64,000 nucleotides of DNA from Paenibacillus brevis (GCF_018919145.1 NZ_JAHLQJ010000003.1:310001-374000), one strand, 5' to 3'; numbered from the stretch's first letter, positions 34,591 to 45,049 are shown. The notes: generated by a model from the letters alone, not told the origin. Made by a program: numbers and translations.

Positions 34591-36783
34591 ATGAAGTCAG
34601 TCTCAGTTTTTTTTCAAGACATGGTCAATTCCTTCAAGAAACCGAAGGTCATAATACCGATCATTGTCGTCTTATTTATTCCCGTACTGTATAGCGGAAT
34701 GTTCCTGAAGGCATTTTGGGATCCCTATGGCAAGATGAATGAGATTCCGGTAGCCGTTGTTAATGAGGATGCGGGTGCTGAGTTTGACGGGAAATCGCTG
34801 CAGGTTGGCGACGAGCTGGTCGATGAGCTCAGGGAAGGGAATGACTTTGCCTGGGACTTTGTCACTCGCGAGCAAGCGGAAGAGGGGATGAAGTCCAATA
34901 AGTACTATATGACCATCGTCATTCCGGATAACTTCTCATCCCAGGCAACGACGCTAATGGATGAGAATCCGCGGCCGGCCGAATTGCTGTATGAGCCGAA
35001 TGAAGGCTACAATTTCCTGGCAGCACAGATTGGCGGCACCGCAGTGAAGGAGATCAAATCCAAGGTGTCTGCCAAGGTCACAGAGGCATATACAGAGACC
35101 TTGCTGGATCAGGTTGAGCAAATCTCCGGTGGTCTGGGCGAGGCAGGCAGCGGTGCCTCCAAGATCAATGAAGGGGCAGTCGAGCTGGATGACGGCGCCG
35201 AGAAGCTGAAGGAGAATCTGGCGAAACTCGTGGAGGGAACAACACAGTTAAGCCAAGGTATTTCGCCGCTTCAACAAGGGGCATCCAGCCTCAATCAAGG
35301 GGCAACAGAGCTGAGTACAGGAGCAGCTTCCTTGAACAGCGGACTCCAGCAACTGTCCACAGCTCATAAGCAATTGGCGGATGGGGCTGTAAAGGCACAG
35401 CAAGGCAGCACACAATTGGAGCAAGGACTCATGGCTTCCGCACAAGGTGCTGAGCAGCTTCATTCCGGACTTACAGCTACAGAGGCAGGAAGTGCTTCAC
35501 TGGTAGCCGGATTGCAATCCTCGGTAGAAGGAAGCAATAAGGTAGCTGAAGGCGCACAAGGGGTTGCCCAAGGACTGGAGCAACTGGTGCAGGCCAATCC
35601 AGAGCTGGCAAAGAATTCAGTGGTACAACAGCTGGTAACAGCCAGCAAAGCGGTAGCTCAGGGCAGCACCCAGCTTGCCCAAGGCCAGGCACAGCTGCTC
35701 TCTGGCGGACAGGAGCTGCATGCTGCCCAGCAACAATTACTGCAAGGCAGTGAACAGCTTGCCCAAGGCCAGCAGCAGCTAGTACAGGGTGCTAGTCAGC
35801 TCACGGCAGGTCAGACTCAATTGGTTGATGGGATGAGCCTGTTTGGCAGCAAGCTGACTGAAGCTGCTGCAGGCAGTAATGCGCTGGCACAAGGCGCGAG
35901 CAAGCTGAGTGCGGGCGCTGGGCAGATTGCAGGAGGTATGGGGCAGTTGTCAGGCGGTGTATCCACCTTGGCTAACGGCTCCAAGCAATTGGATGCCGGA
36001 GCCGGAGAGATCAAGAGCGGCATGGATCAGCTGGCTGAGGGATCGGGAGAATTGGCTACTAAGCTGAATGATGCGGCAGAGCAGACTTCCAGCGTCAAAA
36101 AGTCGGAGGCCTTGGTTAATATGTATGCTGAACCGATTACGATTCAAGAAGAGAAGGTTAGCGAGGTGCCTAACTATGGTACCGGCTTTGCGCCTTACTT
36201 CTTGTCCTTGGGGTTATTCGTAGGAGCTTTGATCTCTACGCTGGTGGTTCCGCTGCGTGCTTCAACGGTAGCTGGGGCGAGCGGCTGGAATCGGTTCGTT
36301 AGCCGGACCTTATCCTTTACAGGCATGAGTCTGGTTCAGTCCTTGCTGGCTGCTGCACTGGCCCTGTATGGTCTGGGGCTTGAGGTAACGAATATCCCGT
36401 TATTTTATCTGTTCAGCTTCATTACCAGTCTAAGCTACATGTTTATTATCCAGGCATTGGTTACCTGGTTGGATAACCCTGGCCGCTTCCTGGCCATCCT
36501 GATGCTGATTTTCCAACTGACCACATCGGCCGGCACCTTCCCGCTGGAGCTGATTCCTAACTGGATGAAGGTATTCAATCCGTTACTGCCAATGACATAC
36601 AGTGTCAAAGGCTATAAGGCTGTCATCTCCATTGGAGACACGGGCAGTGTATGGCAGCAAGCAGGAATTTTGTGCATTTATGCATTCTGCTTCCTGGCCA
36701 TTACGTTGGTCTACTTCCTGACGCACAGCAAGAATGAGGATCAGCGTGAAAGTACAAATATGGATATGGCTTTGCAGGCATAG
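34591..36783 (+). CDS. YhgE/Pip-family membrane protein with long QG-rich repeat region
   Basis: A 730-residue protein of the YhgE/Pip (ABC-2-like) family. There is one helix near residues 20-42, then a large extracytoplasmic part (~45-520), then five or six C-terminal helices. The middle (~170-500) is built from many short repeats of the kind QLxxGAxxL, giving a long amphipathic helix or coiled coil. Relatives include a phage-infection protein and the ESX-linked EsaA; the true role is unclear, perhaps export or envelope stress. The TetR gene before it suggests induction by a toxic compound. Confidence 0.8.
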   Translation: MKSVSVFFQDMVNSFKKPKVIIPIIVVLFIPVLYSGMFLKAFWDPYGKMNEIPVAVVNEDAGAEFDGKSLQVGDELVDELREGNDFAWDFVTREQAEEGMKSNKYYMTIVIPDNFSSQATTLMDENPRPAELLYEPNEGYNFLAAQIGGTAVKEIKSKVSAKVTEAYTETLLDQVEQISGGLGEAGSGASKINEGAVELDDGAEKLKENLAKLVEGTTQLSQGISPLQQGASSLNQGATELSTGAASLNSGLQQLSTAHKQLADGAVKAQQGSTQLEQGLMASAQGAEQLHSGLTATEAGSASLVAGLQSSVEGSNKVAEGAQGVAQGLEQLVQANPELAKNSVVQQLVTASKAVAQGSTQLAQGQAQLLSGGQELHAAQQQLLQGSEQLAQGQQQLVQGASQLTAGQTQLVDGMSLFGSKLTEAAAGSNALAQGASKLSAGAGQIAGGMGQLSGGVSTLANGSKQLDAGAGEIKSGMDQLAEGSGELATKLNDAAEQTSSVKKSEALVNMYAEPITIQEEKVSEVPNYGTGFAPYFLSLGLFVGALISTLVVPLRASTVAGASGWNRFVSRTLSFTGMSLVQSLLAAALALYGLGLEVTNIPLFYLFSFITSLSYMFIIQALVTWLDNPGRFLAILMLIFQLTTSAGTFPLELIPNWMKVFNPLLPMTYSVKGYKAVISIGDTGSVWQQAGILCIYAFCFLAITLVYFLTHSKNEDQRESTNMDMALQA

Positions 36784-36806
36784 TCTGCATCGCTTGTCCT
36801 GAACTG

Positions 36807-36845
36807 AGTCCGTTTCCCCGGAGGCTTCCGGGGGACGGACTTTTG
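36807..36845 (+). terminator. Terminator after the YhgE/Pip gene
   Basis: AGTCCGT/ACGGACT outer stem and CCCCGGA/TCCGGGG inner stem with a TTTT tail. Confidence 0.85.
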
Positions 36846-36981
36846 TCATTTATGAGGATATTTATCCCTGATCGCCAATAATATCCTCAAAAAAAATTAA
36901 GTTTAGTGCAAAAGAAAGAGAAGATAGTGCAAAAACACCGCGACCATTTTCCGTTAGAATAAAACTACTAAATAGTGCGAG

Positions 36982-37129
36982 TTCAAAAAGTCAGCTTTTC
37001 AGCATCGAGAAGGTAGTGAGAATCCGAAGAAGGAGGAACGGAGCCCGCTTGGATTTCCAGGGAGAACGTAAGATTCGATGCCGAATCAGCCTCTTGAATT
37101 ACTTCGTGATCGGAAGATGGCTTTTTGAA
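36982..37129. repeat. 148-bp imperfect palindromic element upstream of gltB
   Basis: Begins TTCAAAAAG and ends CTTTTTGAA, with pairing continuing inward, plus internal hairpins (GATTCG/CGAATC, GAATCCGAAG/CTTGGATT). It could be a MITE-like repeat or an RNA leader; it fills most of the 412-bp gap before gltB. I recall similar sequences scattered in Paenibacillus genomes but could not check. Upstream (36903-36980) TAGTGC occurs three times, twice as TAGTGCAAAA, a possible regulator site. Confidence 0.55.
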
Positions 37130-37196
37130 TTACCTCTAAACTATGACCTGTCGTTTTATCGCGGATATTTTATCTTATAGAAAGGTTGCGCTGATC

Positions 37197-40100
37197 ATGA
37201 AACATACCGTTATACCACCAAAGCAAGGACTCTACGATCCCGCATTTGAAAAGGATGCTTGCGGCATGGGCTTCGTTGCTCATATTAAGGGGAAGTCATC
37301 GCATGATATCGTCGCTCAGGCGCTTACTATGCTGGCAAATATGGAACATCGGGGCGGCCAGGGCAGTGAGCCGAATTCCGGTGATGGCGCAGGTATTTTA
37401 CTGCAAATCCCTCATCGTTTTCTGCAATCTGAAGCCGAGAAGCTGGGCTATCAATTGCCTGCTCCCGGATATTACGGGGTAGGGATGCTGTTTCTGCCTC
37501 AGGATGAAGAAGTACGGCAGCAGCAGGAACGTGAGCTTGCACGGATTATCGAGGAGGAAGGACAGCGTCTGATCGGCTTCCGTACAGTGCCGACAGAAGA
37601 CCATATGCTGGGCAAATCCGCCCGGGAGGCAAAACCGTTTGTCCGGCAAGTATTTATTGAGCGGAGTGTTAGTATAAGCTCAGAGCTGGATTTTGAGCGG
37701 AAGCTGTACGTCATTCGACGTCGTGCCGAGCGGACGATTCGGTATAGCGGCCTGGAGGAAGGAGATGCCTTCTATGTATCCAGTCTGTCCTGCCGCAAAG
37801 TTGTCTACAAGGGTATGCTTACGACAGAACAAGTAGGGCAATTTTACCTGGATTTGAATAATGAGCTGCTGGAGTCGGCTATTGCGATGGTGCATTCCCG
37901 GTTTAGCACCAATACTTTTCCCAGCTGGGAACGCGCCCATCCCTACCGCTTCATGATTCATAACGGTGAGATTAACACCCTTCGGGGCAACGTCAACTGG
38001 ATGCGTGCACGCCAGTCCTTGTTCGAGACGGAAACCTTCGGAAGCGATCTGGAGAAAGTAAAGCCTGTTATCAATCCGGATGGATCGGATACCGCGATGT
38101 TCGATAATACCTTTGAGTTTCTCTACCTGAGCGGACGTTCGTTGCCGCATGTAGCCATGATGATGGTGCCCGAGCCTTGGAACAATCATGCGGAGATGGA
38201 TGAGGATAAAAAGGCGTTCTATGAATACCACAGTACATTGATGGAGCCGTGGGATGGACCGGCAGCCATGGGCTTCACCGATGGTGTGCAGATTGGCGCC
38301 ATTCTGGACCGCAATGGTCTTCGTCCATCACGTTATTGCGTAACGAAGAATGATTTGATTGTGCTGTCATCGGAGGTAGGGGTACTGGATATTCCTGCGG
38401 AGGAGATCCTGTACAAGGATCGTCTTCGTCCAGGACGGATGCTGCTGGTGGATACCAAGGAGGGGCGGATTATCTCCGACGAAGAGGTCAAGGCTTCGAT
38501 CGCCAAGAAGAAGCCTTATCGGGAATGGCTGAACGAGCACATGCTGCCGCTTGAGGATTTGCCTGATACTCCAGAGCTTCCTGCCGATCATCATGAGGAT
38601 ATTTCCCTGCGGCAAATGGCCTTCGGCTATACCTTCGAGGATCTGCGGAAGGTGTTTGAACCGATGGCACTTACGGGCTCGGAAGGCATTGTCTCAATGG
38701 GGTACGATGCTCCATTGGCCGTGCTCTCGGAGCAGCCCCAGCGGCTGTATAACTATTTCAAGCAGATGTTTGCGCAAGTCACGAACCCGCCGATCGATGC
38801 GATTCGTGAAGAGCTGGTTACCTCGGCAGCGACCATGATCGGATCAGAGAGGAACCTGTTGAAGCCAGAGCCTGAGAGCTGCCGCCAAATTCGTCTGGAG
38901 GCTCCGATTCTGTCCAATCAGGATTTCGCCAAGCTGCGGCATATTCGCCGCCCCGGCTTCAAGGCCATCACGATTCCGATTTTGTTCGAGGCGGACCGCG
39001 GTGCAGAAGGACTGCGCCAAGCGCTGGATACGCTCTGCGAGACTGCTGACCGTGTTATCTCGAAGGGACATAATGTAATCATTCTGTCTGATCGCGGAGT
39101 GAATGCGGAGCATGCGGCAATCCCAGCTTTGCTTGCGGTATCCTGTCTGCATCACCATTTGATTCACGAGGAGACGCGGACAAAGGTAGCCTTGCTTCTG
39201 GAATCAGGCGAGCCTCGAGAGGTGCACCACTTTGCTCTGCTGCTTGGCTATGGGGTTAGTGCCGTGAATCCTTATCTTGCCTTCGAGACATTGGATGATA
39301 TGATCCAGCAAGGCTTGCTGCAAGGAGTTACGCTGCAAAAGGCTGTTTACAATTACATCAAGGCAGCAACGAAAGGCGTCATAAAGACCTTGTCCAAAAT
39401 GGGGATATCAACGATTCAATCCTATCGGGGAGCGCAAATTTTCGAGGCGGTCGGCTTGTGCGAGGAGTTTGTCGACCGTTACTTTACCTGGACGCCATCC
39501 CGGATCGGAGGAATCGGGCTTGAAGAGGTGGCCGCCGAGACGCTGGCCCATCATCGCCGTGCGTTCAACCATCAGGATGGGGACAAGGTGCTCGATTCCA
39601 TTGGAGAATACCAGTGGCGGAGCGACGGGGAGGAGCATCTGTTCAATCCGCAGACCGTTCACCTGCTTCAGCAAGCTGTGCGGACCGGAGATTACGGGCT
39701 GTACAAAAAGTTTACGGGCCTTGTGCTGGGAGAACATGAAAAGTTCCTTACGCTTCGTTCTCTGCTGGAGCTGAAACCGGCAGGCCCGAAGGTGCCGCTG
39801 GAGGAGGTTGAGTCCGCTTCTTCGATTATGCGCCGCTTCAAGACGGGAGCCATGTCCTTTGGCTCGATCAGCAAGGAAGCGCACGAGACGATTGCAATCG
39901 CAATGAACCGGATCGGCGGTAAGAGTAATACGGGGGAAGGCGGAGAGGACCCGGCCCGGTATGTTCCGGATGCCAACGGGGATCTGCGCCGCAGTGCGAT
40001 CAAACAGGTTGCCTCCGGCCGCTTCGGCGTCACCTCCAACTATTTGGTCAATGCGGATGAGATTCAAATCAAGATGGCTCAGGGCGCCAAGCCGGGGGAA

Positions 40101-41789
40101 GGCGGTCAACTACCGGGCCGCAAGGTGTATCCATGGGTGGCTGAGGTTCGCGGATCGACACCTGGTGTCGGTTTGATATCCCCGCCGCCGCATCATGATA
40201 TTTATTCCATCGAAGACCTGGCTGAGCTGATTTATGACTTGAAGAATGCGAATCCGCGGGCAAGAATCAATGTGAAGCTGGTCTCGGAAGCTGGAGTAGG
40301 CACTATTGCGGCAGGCGTGGCCAAAGGACGCGCGGATGTTATTCTGATCAGCGGTTATGACGGCGGCACAGGGGCTTCACCGCAGAGCTCGATCCGCCAC
40401 GCCGGGCTTCCTTGGGAGCTGGGGCTGGCCGAGACGCATCAGACGCTGATGCTTAATCACCTGCGTGACCGGGTTGTGCTGGAGACGGACGGTAAGATGC
40501 TTACGGGACGCGACCTTGCAGTAGCCGCCCTGCTGGGAGCCGAGGAGTATGGCTTCTCCACAGCCCCCCTTGTAGCGGTTGGATGTATTATGATGCGCGT
40601 ATGCCAGTTGGATACTTGCCCGGTAGGGGTGGCTACGCAAAATCCTGAGCTTCGCAAGAATTTCACCGGAGATCCGCAGCATGTGGTCAACTTCATGACC
40701 TTTGTGGCAGAGGATCTGCGTGAATGGATGTCAGAGCTCGGCTTCCGCAGCCTGGATGAAATGATCGGGCGGACGGACTGCCTGGATACCTTCAAGGCAG
40801 TCGACCATTGGAAGAAGAAGGGCGTAGATCTGTCGGCTCTGCTGCACATGCCTGAAGTGCCGGAAGGCAGCGGCCGTTATTGCACGCGCCAGCAGAATCA
40901 CGGGCTGGAGGAGACGCTGGACGTGACGGCACTGTTGGGTCTGGCGAAGCCGGCGCTGGAGCGCGGCGAGGCGGTCAGTGCTGTGCTGCCGATCTGTAAC
41001 GTGAACCGGGCGACAGGGACGATCCTTGGCAGCGAAGTGACCCGCAAATACGGTGCGGCAGGTCTGCCGGAGGATACGATTACGTTCCGGTTTGAAGGAT
41101 CGGCGGGGCAAAGCTTCGGCGCCTTCGTGCCGAAGGGGATGACGCTAACGGTAGAAGGCGATGCCAATGATTACACCGGCAAAGGCTTGTCGGGCGGGAA
41201 GATCGTTGTGAAGCCTTCGCCGCGTGCCACATTCACCGCTGAAGAGAACATTATCGTCGGCAATACGTCTTTCTATGGAGCTACCGGCGGGGAAGCGTAC
41301 ATTCGCGGTATTGCCGGCGAGCGGTTCGCGGTCCGGAACTCCGGCGCGAACATTGTTGTAGAAGGTGTGGGCGACCATGGGTGCGAATACATGACAGGCG
41401 GCCGGGTTGTAGTGCTCGGCGGTACGGGGCGTAACTTCGCGGCCGGGATGTCGGGCGGGATCGCCTATGTGCTTGATGTTACGGGAGACTTCGTGAAACG
41501 CTGCAATCTCGAAATGGTACTGCTTGAGCAAGTTAGTGAGCCGGCCGAGGTGGAGCAGCTTCGCACGCTGATCAGCCGCCATACGCTCTACACCGAGAGC
41601 GCTGCCGGACAGCGTGTGCTGGACAACTGGAGCGAGCTGCTGCCGCGTTTTGTCCGCGTTATTCCGAAGGATTACAAGCGGATGCTGGAGCAGATCAGCA
41701 AGGTTGAAGCTGCAGGGTTGCAAGGCGAGGCTGCCTTGCTGGCCGCCTTTGAAGCCAACACACGTGAGTTGGCTAGATCCGGCAACTAG
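37197..41789 (+). CDS. gltB: Glutamate synthase large subunit
   Basis: A ~1530-residue glutamate synthase alpha subunit. It contains an N-terminal Ntn amidotransferase domain whose catalytic Cys22 (DACGMGF) would be exposed by removing a short propeptide, a central domain, an FMN-binding synthase domain ([26 protein letters not shown]), the Cys cluster [13 protein letters not shown] for the 3Fe-4S centre, and a C-terminal beta-helix GXGXG region. It makes two glutamates from glutamine and 2-oxoglutarate. The small subunit gene gltD does not follow, which is unusual. ATG 37197 chosen; an earlier in-frame ATG lacks a site. Confidence 0.95.
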   Translation: MKHTVIPPKQGLYDPAFEKDACGMGFVAHIKGKSSHDIVAQALTMLANMEHRGGQGSEPNSGDGAGILLQIPHRFLQSEAEKLGYQLPAPGYYGVGMLFLPQDEEVRQQQERELARIIEEEGQRLIGFRTVPTEDHMLGKSAREAKPFVRQVFIERSVSISSELDFERKLYVIRRRAERTIRYSGLEEGDAFYVSSLSCRKVVYKGMLTTEQVGQFYLDLNNELLESAIAMVHSRFSTNTFPSWERAHPYRFMIHNGEINTLRGNVNWMRARQSLFETETFGSDLEKVKPVINPDGSDTAMFDNTFEFLYLSGRSLPHVAMMMVPEPWNNHAEMDEDKKAFYEYHSTLMEPWDGPAAMGFTDGVQIGAILDRNGLRPSRYCVTKNDLIVLSSEVGVLDIPAEEILYKDRLRPGRMLLVDTKEGRIISDEEVKASIAKKKPYREWLNEHMLPLEDLPDTPELPADHHEDISLRQMAFGYTFEDLRKVFEPMALTGSEGIVSMGYDAPLAVLSEQPQRLYNYFKQMFAQVTNPPIDAIREELVTSAATMIGSERNLLKPEPESCRQIRLEAPILSNQDFAKLRHIRRPGFKAITIPILFEADRGAEGLRQALDTLCETADRVISKGHNVIILSDRGVNAEHAAIPALLAVSCLHHHLIHEETRTKVALLLESGEPREVHHFALLLGYGVSAVNPYLAFETLDDMIQQGLLQGVTLQKAVYNYIKAATKGVIKTLSKMGISTIQSYRGAQIFEAVGLCEEFVDRYFTWTPSRIGGIGLEEVAAETLAHHRRAFNHQDGDKVLDSIGEYQWRSDGEEHLFNPQTVHLLQQAVRTGDYGLYKKFTGLVLGEHEKFLTLRSLLELKPAGPKVPLEEVESASSIMRRFKTGAMSFGSISKEAHETIAIAMNRIGGKSNTGEGGEDPARYVPDANGDLRRSAIKQVASGRFGVTSNYLVNADEIQIKMAQGAKPGEGGQLPGRKVYPWVAEVRGSTPGVGLISPPPHHDIYSIEDLAELIYDLKNANPRARINVKLVSEAGVGTIAAGVAKGRADVILISGYDGGTGASPQSSIRHAGLPWELGLAETHQTLMLNHLRDRVVLETDGKMLTGRDLAVAALLGAEEYGFSTAPLVAVGCIMMRVCQLDTCPVGVATQNPELRKNFTGDPQHVVNFMTFVAEDLREWMSELGFRSLDEMIGRTDCLDTFKAVDHWKKKGVDLSALLHMPEVPEGSGRYCTRQQNHGLEETLDVTALLGLAKPALERGEAVSAVLPICNVNRATGTILGSEVTRKYGAAGLPEDTITFRFEGSAGQSFGAFVPKGMTLTVEGDANDYTGKGLSGGKIVVKPSPRATFTAEENIIVGNTSFYGATGGEAYIRGIAGERFAVRNSGANIVVEGVGDHGCEYMTGGRVVVLGGTGRNFAAGMSGGIAYVLDVTGDFVKRCNLEMVLLEQVSEPAEVEQLRTLISRHTLYTESAAGQRVLDNWSELLPRFVRVIPKDYKRMLEQISKVEAAGLQGEAALLAAFEANTRELARSGN

Positions 41790-41960
41790 CGGTAGCTGAG
41801 GGCCGCTAGGGCCATTAGGCCCACTAGAGCCGCTAGCGCAACTGAGAGCCGCTAGGGCCTCCAGAGCCACTGGCATCATCGTTTGCTTGCTCGCGAGAAG
41901 ATCTAGGGGGCTAGCCTTGGTCGGCCGGGCACTCGTGCGTTGGGAGCTCATGTGACGATT

Positions 41961-42266
41961 GGCGATTATAGTGCAGAAAGTCATTAAAAATGCTGATGTG
42001 GTCGCTCGTTTGGCGATTATGGTGCAGAAAGTCATTAAAAATGCTGATGTGGTTGCTCGTTTGGCGATTATAGTGCAGAAAGTCATTAAAAATGCTGATG
42101 TGGTCGCTCGTTTGGCGATTATGGTGCAGAAAGTCATTAAAAATGCTGATGTGGTCGCTCGTTCGACGATTATAATGCAAAAAGTCATTAAAAATGCTGA
42201 TGTGGTCGCTCATGCGGCGATTATAGTGCAGAAAGTCATTAAAAATGCTGACCTAGTTGCTCGTTA
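41961..42266. repeat. Six tandem copies of a 51-bp unit
   Basis: Units start at 41961, 42012, 42063, 42114, 42165 and 42216, each beginning GGCGATTATA/GG-type and containing CAGAAAGTCATTAAAAATGC (fifth copy CAAAAAG). Copies differ at a few positions only. As 51 is 17 codons, open frames run through on both strands (102 and 100 codons), but neither has a ribosome site. The stretch 41790-41950 before it is rich in CTAGGGCC/GAGCCGCTAG-like words. Probably a minisatellite; function unknown. Confidence 0.9.
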
Positions 42267-42334
42267 GGAAAAAAACTACCAAGTAGCTACTTGGAAATTA
42301 CTGAGAAAACTAATATAATGAAACTATGACGAAG

Positions 42335-42367
42335 AACGTCCTTTCCTTTTGGAGAGGACGTTTTTTC
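42335..42367 (+). terminator. Terminator downstream of the tandem array
   Basis: AACGTCCT-TCC / GGA-AGGACGTT stem with six Ts. It may end the gltB transcript after it has passed the array. Confidence 0.85.
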
Positions 42368-42413
42368 TTGTTAAAGGCAGTCAGCCAAATAGAAGAGAAG
42401 GGAGAACAGGTGT

Positions 42414-43100
42414 ATGCCGTATGAGGAAGCGCATTGCGCGTTTATGAAGCTTCATTTGAATAGCAGGAGTGGAGAGCGTAAAGGCAGATTGGCTAGAGGG
42501 CATAAATATGCCGAGCAAAAGTTCCTGGAGCAAGTTTGGTGGCCTGTGGTAGGCAACTTCGATCATCTACATCCTGAATATGAAGTTAGCGACTGGAACC
42601 GGAAATCGATTTACTTGGATTTTGCCTATATTACGCCTTTATGCAGGATTGCGATTGAATGTGATGGCTATCAGAGCCATGTGAAAGATATGGATCGAGA
42701 GAAGTTCAGCTACTCTTTAAACCGGGATACGTTTCTGACAGGTATGGAATGGAGAGTAGTGCATTTTTCGTTTGATGATATTGATCAACGCCCGGAGTTG
42801 TGCAGAATGCTGCTTAAGCTGGTATTGGCTCCCCATTTGATGCATCAAGCTGCTAACAGAAATGAGAAGAAAGACTTGCACCATATTGAGCGAGAGATTA
42901 TCGCATTGACCTGGAGGCTCGGAGCAAAGATAAAACCTAAAGATGTAAGTGTTTTTCTGTCGATTAGCTATAGAACTAGCAAAAAATGGATTGAGGTATT
43001 GTGCAAAAAAGGGATGCTGTCACCCATTCCCGGAAAAACAGGGACACGAGTGGGTAGATATCAGCTTAGTTCTAATGCAATTGAGTACCTGGCGGGATAG
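42414..43100 (+). CDS. PD-(D/E)XK-like (DUF559/Vsr-type) nuclease-like protein
   Basis: A 228-residue protein. Residues ~20-140 look like a small endonuclease fold: a Lys/Glu helix (KYAEQKFLEQVWWP), the strand IYLDFAY, then AIECDGYQSH, a layout resembling the D...ExD/K core of DUF559 and Vsr-like nucleases. The remaining ~80 residues contain a helix-turn-helix-like part (KPKDVSVFLSISYRTSKKWIEVL). It might cut or bind DNA; no methylase or defence partner is adjacent. RBS AAGGGAG. Activity unproven. Confidence 0.55.
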   Translation: MPYEEAHCAFMKLHLNSRSGERKGRLARGHKYAEQKFLEQVWWPVVGNFDHLHPEYEVSDWNRKSIYLDFAYITPLCRIAIECDGYQSHVKDMDREKFSYSLNRDTFLTGMEWRVVHFSFDDIDQRPELCRMLLKLVLAPHLMHQAANRNEKKDLHHIEREIIALTWRLGAKIKPKDVSVFLSISYRTSKKWIEVLCKKGMLSPIPGKTGTRVGRYQLSSNAIEYLAG

Positions 43101-43449
43101 TAGGAATAAAAACAGAGAGTGGCAGACATATGAGTTAGTAAGTGATTGGAAAAAAGTCAGGATGAGGTGTCCGTAGTCTTTAGTAAGACTAAAGGAATAG
43201 GGAGTAAAGAGGGACTAAGCAAGAGAATCGTTTCGGGAAATGGAGGGGAGTGAGGAGATAACAATTTCTAAGCTATTTGCGGCTTTGTAGTAATCAAAGG
43301 TTCATGCCCAAAGATAAATCCTAAAAAAGCCATGAGTACATCCTATTGTATTAAAAAAAATAATATAAGTCTATTTCTTTATTTGAATAAATTGTATTGT
43401 TAAATACGCAGCCGCGGTGCAATAGGAAAGATGAAGGGAGAACATCCGT
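43101..43449. other. Non-coding gap of 349 bp
   Basis: Between the nuclease-like and GNAT genes. It holds a small hairpin AGTCTT/AAGACT at ~43176 and an AT-rich stretch before the GNAT gene that may contain its promoter. No gene or repeat seen. Confidence 0.6.
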
Positions 43450-43926
43450 ATGATCTCGTTAAGAAAAATTACGCTGGAAAACCGGCGTGCCATGTTTAAT
43501 TTGGAGGTAGCCGAGGAACAGCGGCAGTATGTGGCGTCGAATCTGTCGAGTGTGGCGTCCTGCTATGTTCTATCGGTCAATGGGGGACATCCTTATCCAT
43601 TGATTATTTATGCAGATGAACAACCGGTGGGATTTGTGATGATAACCTATGGGATTACAGGATATGAGGAACCTTCTCTGGCAAAGGATAATTATTGCAT
43701 CTTACGGCTGATGATTGATAAGCAACATCAACATAAGGGATATGGACGAGAAGCGATGGGCAAAATTCTGGAGTTTATTCGCACCTTCCCGGCGGGAGGC
43801 GCCCGGTATTGTTGGATTTCCTATAAAAGAGATAATACCGCTGCTAAAAAGCTGTATGAAAGCTTTGGCTTTCGTGACAATGGCGAAGTCTTTAACAATG
43901 AATGCATCACTGTTTTGGAGCTTTGA
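43450..43926 (+). CDS. GNAT-family N-acetyltransferase (PaiA/BltD-like)
   Basis: A 158-residue GNAT enzyme with acetyl-CoA motif A (LMIDKQHQHKGYGREAMGKIL) and a C-terminal NTAAKKLYESFGF block. The sequence is in the style of Bacillus spermidine/spermine acetyltransferases (BltD, PaiA), so polyamine acetylation is a reasonable guess. GGGAG site before the ATG. It stands alone. Confidence 0.85.
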   Translation: MISLRKITLENRRAMFNLEVAEEQRQYVASNLSSVASCYVLSVNGGHPYPLIIYADEQPVGFVMITYGITGYEEPSLAKDNYCILRLMIDKQHQHKGYGREAMGKILEFIRTFPAGGARYCWISYKRDNTAAKKLYESFGFRDNGEVFNNECITVLEL

Positions 43927-43950
43927 GTGGTTGTTATGCTGAATTGAACT

Positions 43951-44034
43951 GTTGAGCGTACGCTGGAGCGACGTATCTGGAGCGACGTATGAAGTATTAT
44001 GCTGTTCTAAGTTGCGTCGCTTCTGCAGCTCAAC
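43951..44034. repeat. 84-bp palindrome after the GNAT gene
   Basis: Outer arms GTTGAGC/GCTCAAC and inner arms AGCGACG/CGTCGCT, with a direct repeat GGAGCGACGTAT inside. It may act as a terminator or be another small dispersed repeat. Confidence 0.5.
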
Positions 44035-44110
44035 TAATTAGTGTTTCTCCTCCATTTTTGTCACACACGGCATCTATGATAAAATGGTTGAGATTAGGGG
44101 TGTGAAAATA

Positions 44111-45049
44111 ATGGAAAATCAACCAGTTGTACGGATTCAGGGAGTCAGTAAGATCATCGGCGGCAAGAAGCTGATTGATTCCTTGACCCTGGATATTCCT
44201 TCGGGTCAGGTCTATGGGTTTCTGGGGCCTAACGGGGCCGGGAAAACAACGACCATTCGGATGATCGTCGGACTGATGTCTATTACGGAGGGCGACATTC
44301 TCATTCAAGGCTCAAGTATCAAGCATGAATTTGAAGAGGCGATTGGCCATGTCGGAGCCATTGTGGAAAATCCGGAGATGTACAAGTTTCTCTCCGGCTA
44401 CGAGAATCTGCTGCATTATGCCCGGATGTCGCCGGGCATATCCAAAGCGCGGATCATGGAAGCCGTCGAGCTTGTCGGCATGGAGCATCGAATCCATGAT
44501 AAGGTGAAGACCTATTCGCTTGGCATGCGGCAGCGGCTAGGTGTGGCGCAGGCCATCCTGCACCGGCCGAAGCTGCTTGTACTGGACGAGCCGACAAACG
44601 GGCTGGACCCGCAGGGGATCCGGGAACTGCGCGATTATTTGCGCCGTCTGTCCCGGGAAGAGGGGACAACCGTGTTTGTCTCAAGCCATCTCCTGTCCGA
44701 GATGGAATTGATGTGCGACACAGTCGCTGTGATCCAACAGGGCAGACTGATCGATGTGAAGGAGCTTGGACACAGCGGGAAGGCGGATGGGCCGGGAGGA
44801 GCCGATCAGATACAGGAGACTGTGTTTGAAGTGAATGCGCCTGCAGCAGCACAGGATCTGCTCGTCAGTCTTGGATTCAGCTCCAGAGCGGAAGAGAACG
44901 GGGTTATTCTATCCGTTAACCGGACTGACGCGGCGCAAGTGAATGCGAGACTTGTCAATCACGGAATCGCGGTCTATGGGATCCGGCCGCTCACACGATC
45001 GCTAGAAGATCAATTCCTAGAGATGACGGGAGGCGGACGCATTGACTGA
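44111..45049 (+). CDS. ABC transporter ATP-binding protein
   Basis: A ~312-residue ABC-2-type ATPase: Walker A GPNGAGKTT, signature YSLGMRQRLGVAQ, Walker B LLVLDEPTNGLDP and the His-loop SSHLLSE, then a ~90-residue C-terminal domain common in bacitracin/lantibiotic-immunity-like transporters (BcrA type). It pairs with the permease that overlaps its end. Substrate unknown. ATG 44111 after a GGGGTG site; a longer frame opens at 44084. Confidence 0.9.
   Translation: MENQPVVRIQGVSKIIGGKKLIDSLTLDIPSGQVYGFLGPNGAGKTTTIRMIVGLMSITEGDILIQGSSIKHEFEEAIGHVGAIVENPEMYKFLSGYENLLHYARMSPGISKARIMEAVELVGMEHRIHDKVKTYSLGMRQRLGVAQAILHRPKLLVLDEPTNGLDPQGIRELRDYLRRLSREEGTTVFVSSHLLSEMELMCDTVAVIQQGRLIDVKELGHSGKADGPGGADQIQETVFEVNAPAAAQDLLVSLGFSSRAEENGVILSVNRTDAAQVNARLVNHGIAVYGIRPLTRSLEDQFLEMTGGGRID

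Noticed and set aside
39408..40109. A 233-codon antisense frame inside gltB.
   Set aside because: Shadow of the GC-rich gltB coding strand; no start signals or family resemblance.
41961..42266. CRISPR array.
   Set aside because: The units are contiguous, with no unique spacers and no cas genes.
41959..42267. Repeat-protein genes on either strand of the tandem array (102 and 100 codons).
   Set aside because: A 51-bp period keeps any frame open automatically; there is no ribosome site, and copy differences are not biased to silent changes.
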